Assembly: GCA_027443745.1 (NCBI GenBank)
Contig: DAIAZB010000830.1
Location: 1 to 6,744 of the forward strand
Reading direction: 5' to 3'
Origin: Thiomonas sp.
GTDB taxonomy: Bacteria > Pseudomonadota > Gammaproteobacteria > Burkholderiales > Burkholderiaceae
DNA: 6,744 nt
Shown here in pieces: positions 1 through 6,690 of this stretch. The notes below the pieces were generated by a model. It had not been told where the DNA came from, searched no databases, and saw nothing but the letters and a program-made list of their open reading frames with translations. The position numbers were made by a program, and so were the translations under genes. Each line of letters opens with the position of its first letter. The stretch's first letter is position 1.

Positions 1-2
1 TA

Positions 3-38
3 GCTTCAATGAGGCCGAGGCGCGGACGCCTCGGATAT
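3..38 (-). CRISPR. Single CRISPR repeat at window edge (leader-proximal)
   Basis: This 36-base unit contains a perfect 8-bp palindrome, CCGAGGCG / CGCCTCGG (15-22 and 27-34), around a 4-base loop. Read on the minus strand it ends in ATTGAAGC (3-10), matching the usual form of the 8-nt 5' handle of type I crRNAs (ATTGAAAC/ATTGAAGC). It lies downstream of cas2 on the coding strand, where a co-directed array is expected, so it is probably the first repeat and bases 1-2 would begin spacer 1. Only one copy is visible, so repetition itself cannot be shown here. The 36-base length is estimated from the hairpin and handle; the true unit may differ by a base or two. A rho-independent terminator is less likely because no T-run follows on either strand. 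Confidence 0.72.
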
Positions 39-93
39 AGCCATCATACAAGCCCTTGGATCGCAAAGCAATCCAGCCACGTTTTCGACCGGT

Positions 94-110
94 GTCCACG
101 AACGGTGGAC
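94..110. repeat. Inverted repeat GTCCAC-N5-GTGGAC in the leader
   Basis: A perfect 6-bp inverted repeat, GTCCAC (94-99) and GTGGAC (105-110), is separated by 5 bases. It lies about 55 bases upstream of the edge repeat in the direction of array transcription. It could be a protein-binding site or a short hairpin in the leader transcript. No T-run follows, so it is not an intrinsic terminator. Confidence 0.4.
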
Positions 111-143
111 GCAACCTGCCAGTTTTGACGCATTGCCGTAGCA

Positions 144-171
144 TTTATCTCAAAAACCTTCATGATTCCAA
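144..171 (-). promoter_or_regulatory. Candidate array promoter in the leader
   Basis: On the minus strand, TTGGAA (166-171) and GATAAA (144-149) are separated by 16 bases, each matching 4 of 6 positions of the sigma-70 consensus boxes. Transcription would begin near position 137 and run about 100 bases through the leader into the edge repeat. The position is sensible for a pre-crRNA promoter, but the match is weak and such pairs occur by chance in AT-richer DNA. Confidence 0.25.
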
Positions 172-202
172 CAATCTATCGAGATTCGAGCGCCTGCGGG
201 GT

Positions 203-229
203 TTTGCGCGGCATGTCGCCGCTCGCAAA
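203..229. repeat. Bulged hairpin between cas2 and the array
   Basis: TTTGCG (203-208) pairs with CGCAAA (224-229), and CGGC (209-212) pairs with GCCG (218-221). This gives a 10-bp stem with a 2-base bulge (222-223) and a 5-base loop. It lies about 80 bases past the cas2 stop. Without a T-run on either strand it is not a standard intrinsic terminator; it may be a structured 3' end of the cas transcript or a leader element. Confidence 0.35.
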
Positions 230-306
230 CAATTGGCGGGAATAAAAGGCATTTGATCCAGGCCGCTCATCTTTGCCGCAATCGTGGATGAGTTTACCAG
301 ATCATG

Positions 307-600
307 CTATATCACGGTAGCTCGACGTTCAATTTTTTCGAAAGTCTTGCCAATACTCTTCATAGTGAGCTCGATTTTGTCGGCCGGGCCGACATCGATC
401 AGGAGCACGTGGTCCTCGCCATTTTTGACCAACTCGCGCAAGCGCGTCTCGAGCTCGGCACGACGCCACTGCGAGAGACGACACTGGAAGACGGAAAGCT
501 GGATCCACGCGCCATAACCTTGCATGGCTTTGAACACGCGCCGCCAGCGCTTTTGGTCGGAAATGTCGTAGGTCACGATGAAAAGGTGTTCGTCGGCCAT
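307..600 (-). CDS. cas2: CRISPR-associated endoribonuclease-fold protein Cas2
   Basis: Cas2 forms the central dimer of the Cas1-Cas2 integrase that inserts new spacers at the leader end of the array. The product is 97 residues, a usual length. The N-terminus FIVTYDISDQKRWRRVFK (7-24) is the characteristic first strand and helix, with the conserved Asp12 in YDISD. VFQCRLS (37-43) and VLLIDVG (65-71) fit the later strands of the ferredoxin-like fold. I chose the ATG at 600 because family similarity starts there and GAGAG lies about 8 bases upstream. An ATG at 648 would add 16 unrelated residues and overlap the Cas4-Cas1 gene. The start is 10 bases after the preceding stop, so the two are probably co-translated. 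It is the last gene of the operon, with the putative leader next. Family assignment is firm; any nuclease activity is not needed for adaptation and cannot be judged here. Confidence 0.95.
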   Translation of the reverse strand: MADEHLFIVTYDISDQKRWRRVFKAMQGYGAWIQLSVFQCRLSQWRRAELETRLRELVKNGEDHVLLIDVGPADKIELTMKSIGKTFEKIERRATVI

Positions 601-610
601 GGGCGAGCTC

Positions 611-2350
611 TCACCGGGGCAAATAGTGAGGATAGGTCGGCAGCTCACCCAAAAGAAAGCGGGTCAGCAACCGCGTCTGAACCAGCAGCATGCGGCGCAT
701 GCTCACTTGGTAACCGAAGACAGGATGCGTCGTGTCCTGGGAGAGGCGGCGCTCGAAAGCTTCAACAAAGCGGCGACGTCCGGCTTGCGTCAAAGCCGTA
801 CCCGTGACGGCCACGATGAAATCATTCGACCCGACCTCGCCGGTATTGACAGCCGACAGCACCACGGAATCGGCAATGATCGCGCGGAACGGTTCCATGA
901 TATCCAGCGCCAGCGCCGGGCGGCCATAGCGCGGCGCATGATAAAATCCCCGGTAGGGATCGAGCCCGACCGACGCCAATGCGATCGTCAAATGACGGGT
1001 CAGCATCGCATAAGCGAGCGACAGCATGGCGTTGATCGGATCTGTTGGCGGACGACGATTGCGCGCCTCGAAGCGGAAGGGCGCCAGTTCACCGGCGGCC
1101 TGTTTGTCTTCAGGCGACCTCAACAGACCAGCAAAGGCGCGGAAATAAACCGCGGCCGCGTCGCCTTCGACACCGAGCAGTTGCGCCAGCGTCGCCACAC
1201 CATGCGCGGCTTTGCGCGCGGCTCCAAGCCGGTCGAGTGCAGCCTGTCGCTCTTCCAAGGCCCCGCGCCAATTCCGGCGCAGGATCGTTCGCTGGTTCGT
1301 GATCTTCGCCGCGACCAGTTCCTTGGCAAAACGCAGACACGCAGCCTCGTCAAAGCTCAAGCGGTATTGCGCCGTGCGGATCTCGACATTGCGGTGACCG
1401 ATGCCGTGAGCGACACCGCGAAACCAGCCGCTGTGGCTGTGGAAAGTCACCGGAATCTCGCGTTCGAGCAGAGCCGCGAGGGCAGGCGTGGTGATCGAGA
1501 CATTGCCGAACAGCGCCACATCGGAAATGTCGATGAAGCGAACATGAGCTTCGCCCTTCTCATCATCGGTGATCTTCAGCGTTTCACCTTCTTTGCCGAT
1601 CCGGGCTTGCTGGGATTGCACGATGAGCGGCAGCGCTTCGTCCGGTGGAACGGCGATCATCCGCGGCGCGAGCGACGAGCCTGACAAGGAGCGAATCTCA
1701 TCGGGCAGGCACACGGTCACAAGCGCACAGCGTGGGCATTTCGGGCTGTCACTGAGTGGCGGCGGGATGCGGCTTTGCGCGACGGTCAACCGCAGTTCGC
1801 TAACGGCGGTGCGGGCCGCAGTTCGCAAAGCGTCGTCCAGAGCGATGTGCACACGTTCTCGGCTTTCGGCGTAATAGATGGCGCCATTTTCGACGCGGTA
1901 GCCATGCTCTTCAAGCAGAAGCGCCTGGAGGCAAACCTGGATGCGCTCCGGCTCATAGACGCCTTGGGCGATATGCGGACGCTTGCCCCGTTTGTAATCG
2001 ACCGGCGTCACGACACCATCTTCCGCCTCGGCAATGTCGAGCTTGCCGATGACCCCCAAGGAGGTGGAGGAGAGCGTCAGCGACCGGCTGACAATTTTGT
2101 CGCTCCCCATGGCTTCGCCGGTCTCGAGTGCTTGCGGCGCGGGAAGCGGGGCGCCGGGCTTGTCGACGCGCGTGTGAACACGATTGCCTTCGACCGTGTC
2201 TCCCGTCTCTGCCCACTCGCCCTGCGTCCACATCAGATAAGCAAGCCGCGGGCAATAGACGAACTCGTTCACCATTCGCACCGGAATCAGCGGTGTGTCA
2301 GCATTTGCAGGCGGCGCGGGAAGATGGAATTCCAGCTGGTTGTCGGTCAT
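611..2350 (-). CDS. cas4-cas1: Cas4-Cas1 fusion protein (spacer acquisition)
   Basis: This 579-residue protein joins a Cas4 nuclease (about 20-220) to a Cas1 integrase (about 230-570), a fusion typical of type I-G. Cas4 contributes to PAM-dependent selection and trimming of prespacers; Cas1 with Cas2 integrates them. The Cas4 half has all four iron-sulfur cysteines (Cys33 in YCPRLAY; Cys205, Cys208 and Cys214 in CPRCALVTVC). It also has RecB-type nuclease residues: His59, Asp104 in GKLD, Asp118 and Lys120 in VDYKRGK, and Gln138. The Cas1 half has the metal-binding Glu395 (GVEGDAA), His471 (GFYHAPRYG) and Asp483/Glu486 (ALDIMEPFR), so both activities look intact. The start is the ATG at 2350, 19 bases after the csb2 stop. 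A GTG at 2359 would add three residues; longer versions run into csb2 with non-homologous sequence. Cas2 follows after 10 bases. Confidence 0.96.
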   Translation of the reverse strand: MTDNQLEFHLPAPPANADTPLIPVRMVNEFVYCPRLAYLMWTQGEWAETGDTVEGNRVHTRVDKPGAPLPAPQALETGEAMGSDKIVSRSLTLSSTSLGVIGKLDIAEAEDGVVTPVDYKRGKRPHIAQGVYEPERIQVCLQALLLEEHGYRVENGAIYYAESRERVHIALDDALRTAARTAVSELRLTVAQSRIPPPLSDSPKCPRCALVTVCLPDEIRSLSGSSLAPRMIAVPPDEALPLIVQSQQARIGKEGETLKITDDEKGEAHVRFIDISDVALFGNVSITTPALAALLEREIPVTFHSHSGWFRGVAHGIGHRNVEIRTAQYRLSFDEAACLRFAKELVAAKITNQRTILRRNWRGALEERQAALDRLGAARKAAHGVATLAQLLGVEGDAAAVYFRAFAGLLRSPEDKQAAGELAPFRFEARNRRPPTDPINAMLSLAYAMLTRHLTIALASVGLDPYRGFYHAPRYGRPALALDIMEPFRAIIADSVVLSAVNTGEVGSNDFIVAVTGTALTQAGRRRFVEAFERRLSQDTTHPVFGYQVSMRRMLLVQTRLLTRFLLGELPTYPHYLPR

Positions 2351-2369
2351 CGTCGTCACCCCGCCGCAA

Positions 2370-4568
2370 TTACGCGATTTGCACTGTCGGCGCGAACAGC
2401 CCGCCCCCGAAATGGCGATCACGGCCAAGCAGCAAGGGGCCTTTGACGGCCACTTGGAACTTGAGGCGCGCACGGCCGAACAATCCCAATCCCGGTCGTC
2501 CACAGGTCTGCACTATTTCGATATCCGGTCTCGGGAGACCACTGCGCCGACATTCGGCGAGGAGGTCGATTTCAAGTGCCGTCGCGGGATCGCCCGTCCT
2601 CGCATGCCGCGTCACGTGGTAAGGTGTCAGGCTTTCCCATGTCTGTGACGGCGCGAGCAGCGGATCTTCGGATAAGGTCGGAGCGCCGGGGACCAGAGCG
2701 AGCCTTCCAGCTGTGCCGGCGCGCAACACGCGGAAATCCTCAAGTGCCTCATCGAGTGCGAAAAAATGCTCGCGCTCACGGCGCGAAGCAGCCCGATGCT
2801 CGAGAATATGGGGCGCCATGATGAGGAGCCGCTTTCTTGGCGCATCGAACACAAAAGCCAGATGCTCGTGCCGTCCAGAACGCGACGGCGCCCCATCGGC
2901 CGCATGGCCGGTGAAGAATTCCGGCAAAGGTGTCGCCTTGCGCATCGTCACCTGCACACGTGCCATCACGGCGCGGCGCAAGGCACGCGTGAGAGCCGGC
3001 GCCTCAGCGGCGTCTGTCAGTCCGTCTACCACGTCAAAGGCGAGCATGTCGTCTGTGCGCCGAACCGGCTTCAATTGACCAAGGCCGAAATAGCGTCCAT
3101 CGCCGATCACAAGCGGGCCAGTCAGCGGACATGCGAAGCCGACCTCGACATGCCAGAGGCGCTCATTGGCAAAGCGGGTCCCCTTCGCGAAGGCTTCCGC
3201 ACGGAGGTCCTTGGCTTCGAACGGTTCGCGCTGCACACGGATAGTCGCCACGGTCGCCTCGATGCCGGCATGACGCAAGGCCTGCCGCACGGCCCCCTCG
3301 GCCATAGCGTTCTCGTGCAGGCGTTCAGAGCTACCTTTCGCCTCTTCGCGCATTCGGGTTGGGTCGATGCGGCGACGTGCGGCGCGCTCAGGCAGTGCCG
3401 CTGGTGTTATCGTCTGCCAAAGGCGCGCCGCGTCTTGCGTGCCATAGTGCGCAAGCATTGTACGGTCGCTGGCGGAAACCAGTTCCGCGGTGTCCTCGGA
3501 CACCTCACCGGTTTCCGGGTCGGCCAACATGAGCCCGGCAAATGCCCATTCGATGTCGCCCGTTGCGATGGGGCAGTCCGGCGGCACGGTGACAAGCACG
3601 CGCCGGATCGAGCGCTCTGTATGCACGTGGCCGATCGAGGGCAGTGGCGTGATGCAGATGCGGCGCGCCTTGTCGGCTTCCCCTGCGTCACGGCCGACGA
3701 ACACACTTTCGATGCAGCCTTTGCGTTTTGGATCATCGCGCCGCCACGCGGAGCGCATCAATCGTTCGACCGCCAGAATCCTGACTTTTCCCGCCAACGC
3801 AGCAACCTCCGTGAGAGGTTGAGGCGCGAATGTGTCAGCCCGCATTATATCGTATAGCAAAACCGTGACCGAGCTATTGTAGGGAACTTGTGCGAAATCG
3901 GGCTTCGGAGCCTGTTCAAAGAGACGTGAGCCATTGTTTTTCGCTTCGTCGGGCTTGAAGCGCTTGCGCATCGCCTCGAAACGCTTCGTCAAACTCGCCA
4001 GCGAACCGGGGCGAGGACAGGCAAGCGCATTGCCGCTGCCCGCTCGATTGGGACGCCACGCAACACCACCATTCGCGCTAAAGCGAGCCTCTGCGTCGTC
4101 GACAACCTCACCAGTCGCCCAGGCCATGTCGACGCCGCGGCCGAGTTGATAGAGACTGTCGGCGCTTGCGCAAATCGCTTGCGCATGACGCGCGGCGTCC
4201 ACGTTTTGCTCAAACGTCCACGCATAAAGTAGTGGCACGGCAACATCGAAAGTGCGCGGGCGGATCGTCTTGGCCGTCCGGATTTCGCCGATCCGCTTCG
4301 GATCGCCGCCGACCGCATCGAGATCGTTGTTGGGAACGAAGTTCTGGAAACTCTGTCCAGCACAGGAAGGAGGCGCGGCGATGACGGGTGCACCCAGGCC
4401 TTCGAGCCATTTGAACGCCTGTTCTGCGTCCGTGGAGAGACACCCACCGCGCGCCGCGCCTGCTACAAGAGCCTGAAACAGCCGGGCCGGCGCAGGCGGC
4501 CACGTGCCGCTGCCGTGATAGCGGCCGTCGTGGAAGTGGACGGAGATGAGAAGGGCGCTGACCACCAC
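2370..4568 (-). CDS. csb2: Csb2: type I-G Cas5-Cas6 fusion (crRNA processing and Cascade subunit)
   Basis: Csb2 (GSU0054 family) combines a Cas5-like part, which caps the crRNA 5' handle, with a Cas6-like part, which cuts the precursor crRNA. The product is 732 residues. The N-terminus has the family signature: a hydrophobic strand, then GRYHG (15-19) and WPPAPARLFQALVAG (23-37). Two glycine-rich RAMP loops of near-identical form occur at 484-501 and 710-727; the second sits at the C-terminus, as in Cas6. A GH...GRHEHLAF segment (His555, His567, His569) holds candidate catalytic histidines, but I cannot assign the active residue without alignment. The GTG at 4568 directly follows the csb1 stop. 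A second GTG at 4565 is better spaced (7 bases) from the AGAGGA at 4573-4578, so the start may be one codon later. The family is confidently recognised; the domain border is approximate. Confidence 0.93.
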   Translation of the reverse strand: MVVSALLISVHFHDGRYHGSGTWPPAPARLFQALVAGAARGGCLSTDAEQAFKWLEGLGAPVIAAPPSCAGQSFQNFVPNNDLDAVGGDPKRIGEIRTAKTIRPRTFDVAVPLLYAWTFEQNVDAARHAQAICASADSLYQLGRGVDMAWATGEVVDDAEARFSANGGVAWRPNRAGSGNALACPRPGSLASLTKRFEAMRKRFKPDEAKNNGSRLFEQAPKPDFAQVPYNSSVTVLLYDIMRADTFAPQPLTEVAALAGKVRILAVERLMRSAWRRDDPKRKGCIESVFVGRDAGEADKARRICITPLPSIGHVHTERSIRRVLVTVPPDCPIATGDIEWAFAGLMLADPETGEVSEDTAELVSASDRTMLAHYGTQDAARLWQTITPAALPERAARRRIDPTRMREEAKGSSERLHENAMAEGAVRQALRHAGIEATVATIRVQREPFEAKDLRAEAFAKGTRFANERLWHVEVGFACPLTGPLVIGDGRYFGLGQLKPVRRTDDMLAFDVVDGLTDAAEAPALTRALRRAVMARVQVTMRKATPLPEFFTGHAADGAPSRSGRHEHLAFVFDAPRKRLLIMAPHILEHRAASRREREHFFALDEALEDFRVLRAGTAGRLALVPGAPTLSEDPLLAPSQTWESLTPYHVTRHARTGDPATALEIDLLAECRRSGLPRPDIEIVQTCGRPGLGLFGRARLKFQVAVKGPLLLGRDRHFGGGLFAPTVQIA

Positions 4569-5720
4569 CTAGTCCTCTTCTTCCCCGTTTTTCTTGGCGA
4601 GCAGTGTCTTCGCCTCTTTCAGATCAAACATATACGACAGCTCAGTCGGCCATTCCTTCTTCAGCGGCGCGGCCGCGCTCCTCGCGTAATCGAGTAGCGG
4701 TTCTCTTGCCGAAGATAGATCAACAGGCGCAGGTTCACCTCGCCGTGGCACGGCAAGCCAACGGTCATCTTTGTTGGCGAACCGCAAATTGCAGCCTTCG
4801 CGCAGGAAAAGTTCGATATCGGCAGTGGCGGCGAGGAGTGACAGACCTAAAACGTAGCGTCTGATTTCCTGCGACATCTGTTCTGTTGCGCCATGTATAT
4901 TGCGCAAGGCTACGAGATTGATTGTAATGTCGCGCTCGATAGCACCTTTCGTCACCACACCTCCGAGAACTCTACGATCTGAATTCGGCCCATCATTGCG
5001 GAATTCCGGCATGTGTTTGGCAGCAGCTTGGCTGACCTTCCGGAAAATTGCGGGAGCATCCGCAAACCCCTTTTCAGAAAGTCTTGTCTTCTTGACCTGT
5101 GCTTCCTTTTTTAATTCTGCTTGCTGTTCTTCGCTGAGCGCCTTCCAGATCGAATTGAACTGGGCGGCGGCGTAGAGCGGCTCCACATCCCAAGCACGAA
5201 CCACCGAACGGACTAGTCTCGGACGCTTTTCCCCAGATCCGCCTCGTGAATCCCAAACGCCGAAAATGAGCGAGGTCGGTGCTAGGCTGCACAAAGGGCC
5301 AGCGTCTCCACGATCCCTCAACGCCGAATAGGCCTTTTTGATAATCGGCGCCAATTTCGGGCAAGAATAGACTACTGCGTCTGCGCTTCGGTGCGCGAGC
5401 TCAAAAAGCGACCTTCGCACTTTGTGTCCGTCGTTGGATTCATGCAGGTAGATTGAAATTTGTGGCACGAGTGCCGCGTAGGGTTCTTGCGCAAAGATCG
5501 GCTCCATCCGGTTGGCTTGGCTGCCGACGCTATCAATGGTCGCAACCTTGGTGCCGTCCGACAATGTGTCGATATTGTAGCCGATGTCCGCGTAGGTCGG
5601 CGGAAAAATCACGCCGCCCTCGCCTTCCACGGGCAAGAGCTTCTGCTTGCAAGTCAGCGCGACGGGACCGTTTTTGTTATCGGCCCAGTCGTTCATGATT
5701 TCAGCCGTTAACGATGGCAT
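4569..5720 (-). CDS. csb1: Csb1: type I-G Cas7 backbone protein
   Basis: Csb1 (GSU0053 family) is the Cas7 homologue that polymerises along the crRNA spacer to form the backbone of the effector complex. The product is 383 residues. Family marks include the SVGSQANRMEP motif (64-74), TSLIFGVWDSR (149-159) followed by a basic RPRLVRSVVRA stretch, RVLGGV (250-255), and a hydrophobic helix LGLSLLAATA (291-300). A charged, probably helical stretch lies at 195-212 (EEQQAELKKEAQVKK), and the C-terminus is acidic. The open frame extends upstream to 6110, but the start is fixed at 5720 by AAGGAGG six bases before the ATG (5727-5733); residues encoded further upstream are not Cas7-like. The gene overlaps the preceding stop by 20 bases, suggesting coupling. 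Its middle is less GC-rich than the neighbours (about 45-48% in three 60-base lines counted). Confidence 0.94.
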   Translation of the reverse strand: MPSLTAEIMNDWADNKNGPVALTCKQKLLPVEGEGGVIFPPTYADIGYNIDTLSDGTKVATIDSVGSQANRMEPIFAQEPYAALVPQISIYLHESNDGHKVRRSLFELAHRSADAVVYSCPKLAPIIKKAYSALRDRGDAGPLCSLAPTSLIFGVWDSRGGSGEKRPRLVRSVVRAWDVEPLYAAAQFNSIWKALSEEQQAELKKEAQVKKTRLSEKGFADAPAIFRKVSQAAAKHMPEFRNDGPNSDRRVLGGVVTKGAIERDITINLVALRNIHGATEQMSQEIRRYVLGLSLLAATADIELFLREGCNLRFANKDDRWLAVPRRGEPAPVDLSSAREPLLDYARSAAAPLKKEWPTELSYMFDLKEAKTLLAKKNGEEED

Positions 5721-6690
5721 GAGATTCCTCCTTGGCAAAAGTGACGACTTTGTTCTTGCCAGACAAATCGAGATCGAACCGAAACTGTCTTGACGGGAAA
5801 ACAGGGAGCGCGCCTGCAAGCGCGGCGCGCGCCAATATGAGTGGCAGATTCGTGCCCCAAGCAGCGTATCGAATCTTACGAAGCTCGAATTCGACCGGCC
5901 GGGCGTTCTCCAGTCCCCAAGCGGCGAGAAATTCAACGACGGGAGACGCTTTGATGGCGTGTTTGTGTTTGTTGGGCGAATAGCCGGCGTCAATGGCTGT
6001 CCAGGCGCCGCGCGGATCGAAATTGAAGCTGCCGCCCATCGGCGTGAGCACGTCGAACGGCGCCTCGATGAGCTTCGCGCGCTCCTTTTCCCAAAGCTGC
6101 CGAACGCCATTTGTCGTCAGATTGCCGAGATGTCGCGCGGCTGTCTGCTTTTTGCTCGGCTTGGCGCGCACGCCTTTCAGCATCGCTCTTGCGATGGCGA
6201 GAGCCGACCGATTGCCTGCGTAAAGCTTGAAGCTTTCCCGGCTCGATCCATCCGCCCAGTGATCGAGTTCAACAACCGGCCTGTTCCCACCGCCGAACAT
6301 GATAGGCAAGGCCATTTGATCGCCTGATTTCGCGGGAAAGGTGATGGACGACTCCAACGACGGCACTTGGTTGGCCGACGCGACGTCGTCCGTATCATCG
6401 TCGCCTTCGACATCATCATCGTCGCCAGCTTCGCCTTTCTTCGGTAGCGGATCGTGGTAGCCGATTGGGGTCAATCGATTCGGCTCTGCTTCCGCCAGAA
6501 ACTCCAGCACCGCCGCGAAGGGATTTCGCTCACCCTCCGCGCGTAGCGCGAAACGAACATTTGCATCGTCGGCCCAGTCGAAACCGCCCGCAGCGTCGCC
6601 CAGCAAAATTTCGGCCGCCTCCATGAAGCCCAGGCAGGCAAAGACCTGACCGGGGTTGAGGAGGTCGACAGGGATCTGGGCCTCGGCCAT
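5701..6690 (-). CDS. csb3: Csb3/Cas8-like subunit of the type I-G effector complex
   Basis: This 329-residue protein occupies the large-subunit slot between the upstream gene and csb1. The N-terminus IPVDLLNPGQVFACLGFMEAAEILL (split: IPVDLLNPGQVFAC, 6-19; LGFMEAAEILL, 20-30) resembles the NPGQ-FAC-GLLE opening I associate with the Csb3/Cas8u family. Large subunits recognise the PAM and recruit Cas3; applying that role here is inference, as no active site is expected or visible. It is far shorter than Csx17, the roughly 700-residue type I-G large subunit. Residues 87-102 form an acidic low-complexity loop with 11 Asp/Glu in 16. A region rich in basic residues (171-187) may contact nucleic acid. 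The ATG at 6690 follows AGGGAGGG with six bases between, and overlaps an upstream TAA as TAATG. The exact family name (csb3 versus a cas8 label) is the uncertain part; membership of the operon is not. Confidence 0.75.
   Translation of the reverse strand: MAEAQIPVDLLNPGQVFACLGFMEAAEILLGDAAGGFDWADDANVRFALRAEGERNPFAAVLEFLAEAEPNRLTPIGYHDPLPKKGEAGDDDDVEGDDDTDDVASANQVPSLESSITFPAKSGDQMALPIMFGGGNRPVVELDHWADGSSRESFKLYAGNRSALAIARAMLKGVRAKPSKKQTAARHLGNLTTNGVRQLWEKERAKLIEAPFDVLTPMGGSFNFDPRGAWTAIDAGYSPNKHKHAIKASPVVEFLAAWGLENARPVEFELRKIRYAAWGTNLPLILARAALAGALPVFPSRQFRFDLDLSGKNKVVTFAKEESHAIVNG
5727..5733 (-). promoter_or_regulatory. Strong Shine-Dalgarno site of csb1
   Basis: AAGGAGG lies six bases before the ATG at 5720, inside the end of the preceding gene. 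It is the strongest ribosome site in the window and decides the csb1 start against the frame's 130 upstream codons. It also suits high expression of a backbone protein needed in several copies per complex (inference). Confidence 0.85.

Larger units (their letters stand above)
39..306 (-). other. Putative CRISPR leader between cas2 and the first repeat
   Basis: This stretch of about 270 bases follows the cas2 stop and ends at the edge repeat. It holds no convincing gene: the one short plus-strand frame (56-256) has no family resemblance and no ribosome site I can defend. It is less GC-rich than the flanking genes, especially at 121-180, and carries two inverted repeats (94-110 and 203-229) and a weak promoter-like pair (144-171). 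By position it should hold the array promoter and the sequence recognised by Cas1-Cas2 during spacer insertion. The leader role is inferred from position and the adjacent repeat; no conserved leader motif was matched. Confidence 0.6.

Noticed and set aside
150..171. IHF-like site in the leader
   Set aside because: The nearest minus-strand match (AATCATGAAGGTT) differs from WATCAANNNNTTR in both conserved blocks, so I would not call it.
56..256. 66-codon plus-strand frame in the leader region
   Set aside because: It has no recognisable motif or convincing ribosome site and is opposite to the operon; its position is better explained as a leader.
266..292. CTCATC / GATGAG inverted repeat just after cas2 as a terminator
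   Set aside because: The stem is only 6 bp with a 15-base loop, and no T-run follows directly on the minus strand.
578..1684. 368-codon plus-strand frame opposite cas4-cas1
   Set aside because: It is antisense to a gene with intact catalytic motifs. Its Arg/Gln-rich product resembles no family I know and is expected from GC-rich codon bias.
2766..3857. 363-codon plus-strand frame opposite csb2
   Set aside because: It overlaps a well-recognised gene on the other strand and shows no domain or ribosome site; it is a shadow frame.
5721..6110. N-terminal extension of csb1
   Set aside because: The 130 extra residues are Ser/Arg-rich, out of frame with the overlapping csb3/cas8-like gene, and unlike Cas7. 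The AAGGAGG site fixes the start at 5720.
5701..6183. Internal translation start making a Cas11-like small subunit from the Csb3/Cas8-like gene
   Set aside because: Some type I systems do this. The best internal ATG (codon 170) has only AAGAG two bases away and codon 217 has no Shine-Dalgarno site, so nothing in the sequence supports it.
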